Assembly: GCF_016786325.1 (NCBI RefSeq) | Contig: NZ_JADWYU010000107.1 | Span: 1-46,354, forward strand | Direction of reading: 5' to 3' | Length of the DNA stretch: 46,354 nucleotides | Source: Frankia nepalensis | Lineage (GTDB): Bacteria > Actinomycetota > Actinomycetes > Frankiales > Frankiaceae | In this document: in pieces, positions 44,789 to 46,354 of the stretch | Position numbering within the stretch: position 1 is the first letter of the stretch | Layout: the number at the start of each line of letters is the position of its first letter | The notes under the pieces: model-generated | The model's database searches: none | What the model was told of the DNA's origin: nothing | What the model saw: only the letters and a program-made list of their open reading frames with translations | Position numbers and translations under genes: made by a program

Positions 44789-46213
44789 GTGGAGCTGACA
44801 AAGGGCGCGAACGCCGCGCTTGACGCCGGAGATGTCGAGATCACGGTGAGCTGGCGGGCCACCGCCGGATCGGCGGATCTGGGGCCCTCGCTCGACGTCT
44901 GCGCGCTGCGGCTCGGCGCCGACGGCAAGGTCCGCGAGGACGCCGACCTGGTGTTCTTCAACGCGCCGAGCAGCCCCGACGGGTCGGTCCGCCACATCGG
45001 GCGCACGCCGGACGGCGCGGGCGAGGTGGTCACCGTCGACACCACCCGCCAACCAGCCGACGTGGCGTCGATCGTCGTCACCGCGACCATCGACGTCGTC
45101 ACTCCGCACCTGACGTTCGGCGGGCTGGCCGTGTCCGCCCGGGTGGCCGACCTCGCCACCGGCGCCGAGCTCGCCCGCTTCACCCCGCCGCCGCTGGGCC
45201 CGGAGAAGGCGCTCGTCGTCGTCGAGCTCTACCGGCGGGGCGGCTCGTGGAAGATCCGCGCGGTCGGCCAGGGCTACGCCTCCGGGCTCGCGGGCCTCGC
45301 GACCGACTATGGGGTCGACGTCTCCGCCGACGAGGACGTCTCCGCGCCCGCCGCGCCCCTCGCCCCCACGGCCCCCGCGGCCCCCACGGCCGCCGTCCCG
45401 GCCGCGGCGGCGGCCTCCGCGGCCGACCTGCCGTCGACAGGAGACCCCCGCGTCGACATGCGCAAGCGGCTCGACCTGCGCAAGAAGACCGTCCAGGCCG
45501 TGCTGACCAAGCAGGGCATCCCCGGCCGCCAGGCCCGGGTCGCGCTGGCGCTGGACGCGAGCGGTTCGATGCGGGCGCTCTACCGGGCGGGCACCGTGGC
45601 CCGGGTGGTCGAGCGGGTGGCGGCCGTCGCCGCGACCATGGACGACGACGGGACGCTGGAGGTCTGGTCCTACGCGACCGAACCGGTCGCGCTGCCGCCG
45701 CTGCGGGTCGACTTCCTGGCCGACTGGATCCCGCTGTACGTCCGGATGCGCAAGGCCACGACCGGCCAGGGCGGCGCGGACGCGACGCTCGCCCGGGAGC
45801 GGGCGGCGCGGGCGGCCGGCTGGCCCATCCCGAACTGGGACGCCATCGGCGGGCAGAACGAGGAACCGAAGGTGATGGCGCTCATCCTCGAGCACTATGA
45901 GCGGTTGCCGTCGCCGCCGCCCACGCTCGTCCTGGTACTCACCGACGGCGGCCTCTACCGCGACAAGCAGATCGCCGAACTGCTGCGGCGGACCGCGAAA
46001 CTGCCGATCTTCTGGCAGTTCGTCGGAATCGGGCGGGCGCGCTACGGAATCCTCGAGAAGCTGGACACGCTGGCGGGCCGGGTCGTCGACAACGCGGGCT
46101 TCTTCGCCGTCGACGACCTCGACGCGATTGACGACGAGACGCTCTATCAGCGGATTCTCGGCGAGTTTCCCGCCTGGCTGCGCGCCGCCCGCGCCGCCGG
46201 AATCCCGCTCTGA
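44789..46213 (+). CDS. TerD domain fused to a von Willebrand A domain (tellurium-resistance type)
   Basis: The 474-residue product begins MELTKGANAALD, a TerD-type calcium-binding fold (residues ~1-190), then an Ala/Pro-rich linker with runs of Ala-Pro (~residues 185-215). A basic helix (MRKRLDLRKKTVQAVLTKQG) follows, and then a vWA domain with MIDAS motif DASGS (256-260) and VLVLTDGG. This is the TerF-like arrangement found in stress and phage-defence-associated ter clusters, but no other ter genes are present here. GTG start at 44789. A 15-base near-duplicate of the preceding gene's end (agcgatgcctaggaa / agcgatggctaggaa) lies in its leader. Confidence 0.9.
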   Translation: MELTKGANAALDAGDVEITVSWRATAGSADLGPSLDVCALRLGADGKVREDADLVFFNAPSSPDGSVRHIGRTPDGAGEVVTVDTTRQPADVASIVVTATIDVVTPHLTFGGLAVSARVADLATGAELARFTPPPLGPEKALVVVELYRRGGSWKIRAVGQGYASGLAGLATDYGVDVSADEDVSAPAAPLAPTAPAAPTAAVPAAAAASAADLPSTGDPRVDMRKRLDLRKKTVQAVLTKQGIPGRQARVALALDASGSMRALYRAGTVARVVERVAAVAATMDDDGTLEVWSYATEPVALPPLRVDFLADWIPLYVRMRKATTGQGGADATLARERAARAAGWPIPNWDAIGGQNEEPKVMALILEHYERLPSPPPTLVLVLTDGGLYRDKQIAELLRRTAKLPIFWQFVGIGRARYGILEKLDTLAGRVVDNAGFFAVDDLDAIDDETLYQRILGEFPAWLRAARAAGIPL

Positions 46214-46354
46214 CGGAGTCGCGCGCCCGGGCCCGCCGACGGGCCGGAGGGCGGGCTGGCACCGGCCGGACGGGCTGGCACCGGACACGCCGACGGGGGC
46301 CCCCGCGGGGGGGGGCGGCGCCGGGGGGGGGGGGGGGGGGGGGGCGGGGGGGGG
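46214..46354. other. Window end with G homopolymer
   Basis: No gene is seen. The last ~70 bases are long G runs, like the C/G runs at bases 1-75, and look like low-quality contig-end sequence rather than genomic signal. Confidence 0.7.

Overview
The window is about 46 kb of very high-GC DNA with strong G/C third-position bias, GTG starts, actinobacterial gene order and actinobacterial gene families (paired clpP genes, a large RNase E/G with long disordered arms, a mreBCD-mrdA-rodA cluster, FolC-Ndk linkage). The style is that of a Frankia-like or other high-GC filamentous actinomycete; the genus is an inference. The first ~75 and last ~70 bases are G/C homopolymer-like and look like contig ends of low reliability.

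Layout. (1) 1-4.4 kb, plus strand: the 3' part of sbcD and complete sbcC (DNA hairpin/double-strand-end nuclease), closed by a textbook terminator. (2) 4.6-30.6 kb, nearly all minus strand and read right to left: trigger factor, clpP1, clpP2, clpX (chaperone/proteolysis); folC; ndk; mreB, mreC, mreD, mrdA (PBP2), rodA (cell-wall elongation); a B12-binding radical SAM protein and its small partner; RNase E/G; ribosomal proteins L21 and L27; the Obg GTPase; and proB (proline synthesis). One small plus-strand membrane-protein gene sits between rplU and rne. (3) 30.9-31.2 kb: divergent tRNA-Pro(TGG) and tRNA-Gly(TCC). (4) 31.5-38.2 kb, plus strand: a 4'-phosphopantetheinyl transferase translationally coupled to three tandem paralogues of a modular protein (hydrophobic N-terminus, unrecognised ~250-residue domain, zinc ribbon, class I SAM methyltransferase). 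This is the most accessory-looking and least explained part. (5) 38.2-46.2 kb, mostly plus strand: a small Cys-rich protein, Tex, an L,D-transpeptidase, a small membrane protein (minus strand), a secreted zinc-metallopeptidase-like lipoprotein, a class 1 dihydroorotate-dehydrogenase-like enzyme and a TerD-vWA fusion.

Main unusual observations. The methyltransferase cassette carries a 539-bp stretch that is base-for-base identical between the first and third gene, then a 32-bp fully diverged island, then a further 76-bp identical stretch, while the middle gene is diverged throughout. This points to gene conversion (or misassembly) around a variable loop. Three copies of a multi-hairpin intergenic repeat (near 7.7, 25.7 and 30.8 kb) keep the same hairpins while their stem sequences change. 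Several housekeeping genes carry in-frame minisatellites (sbcC, obg, rne, third methyltransferase) or low-complexity tails (tig His/Asp tail, tex Gly/Arg tail). A perfect 28-bp palindrome lies in the mreB leader.

All functional assignments come from reading motifs and gene order; no database search was run.
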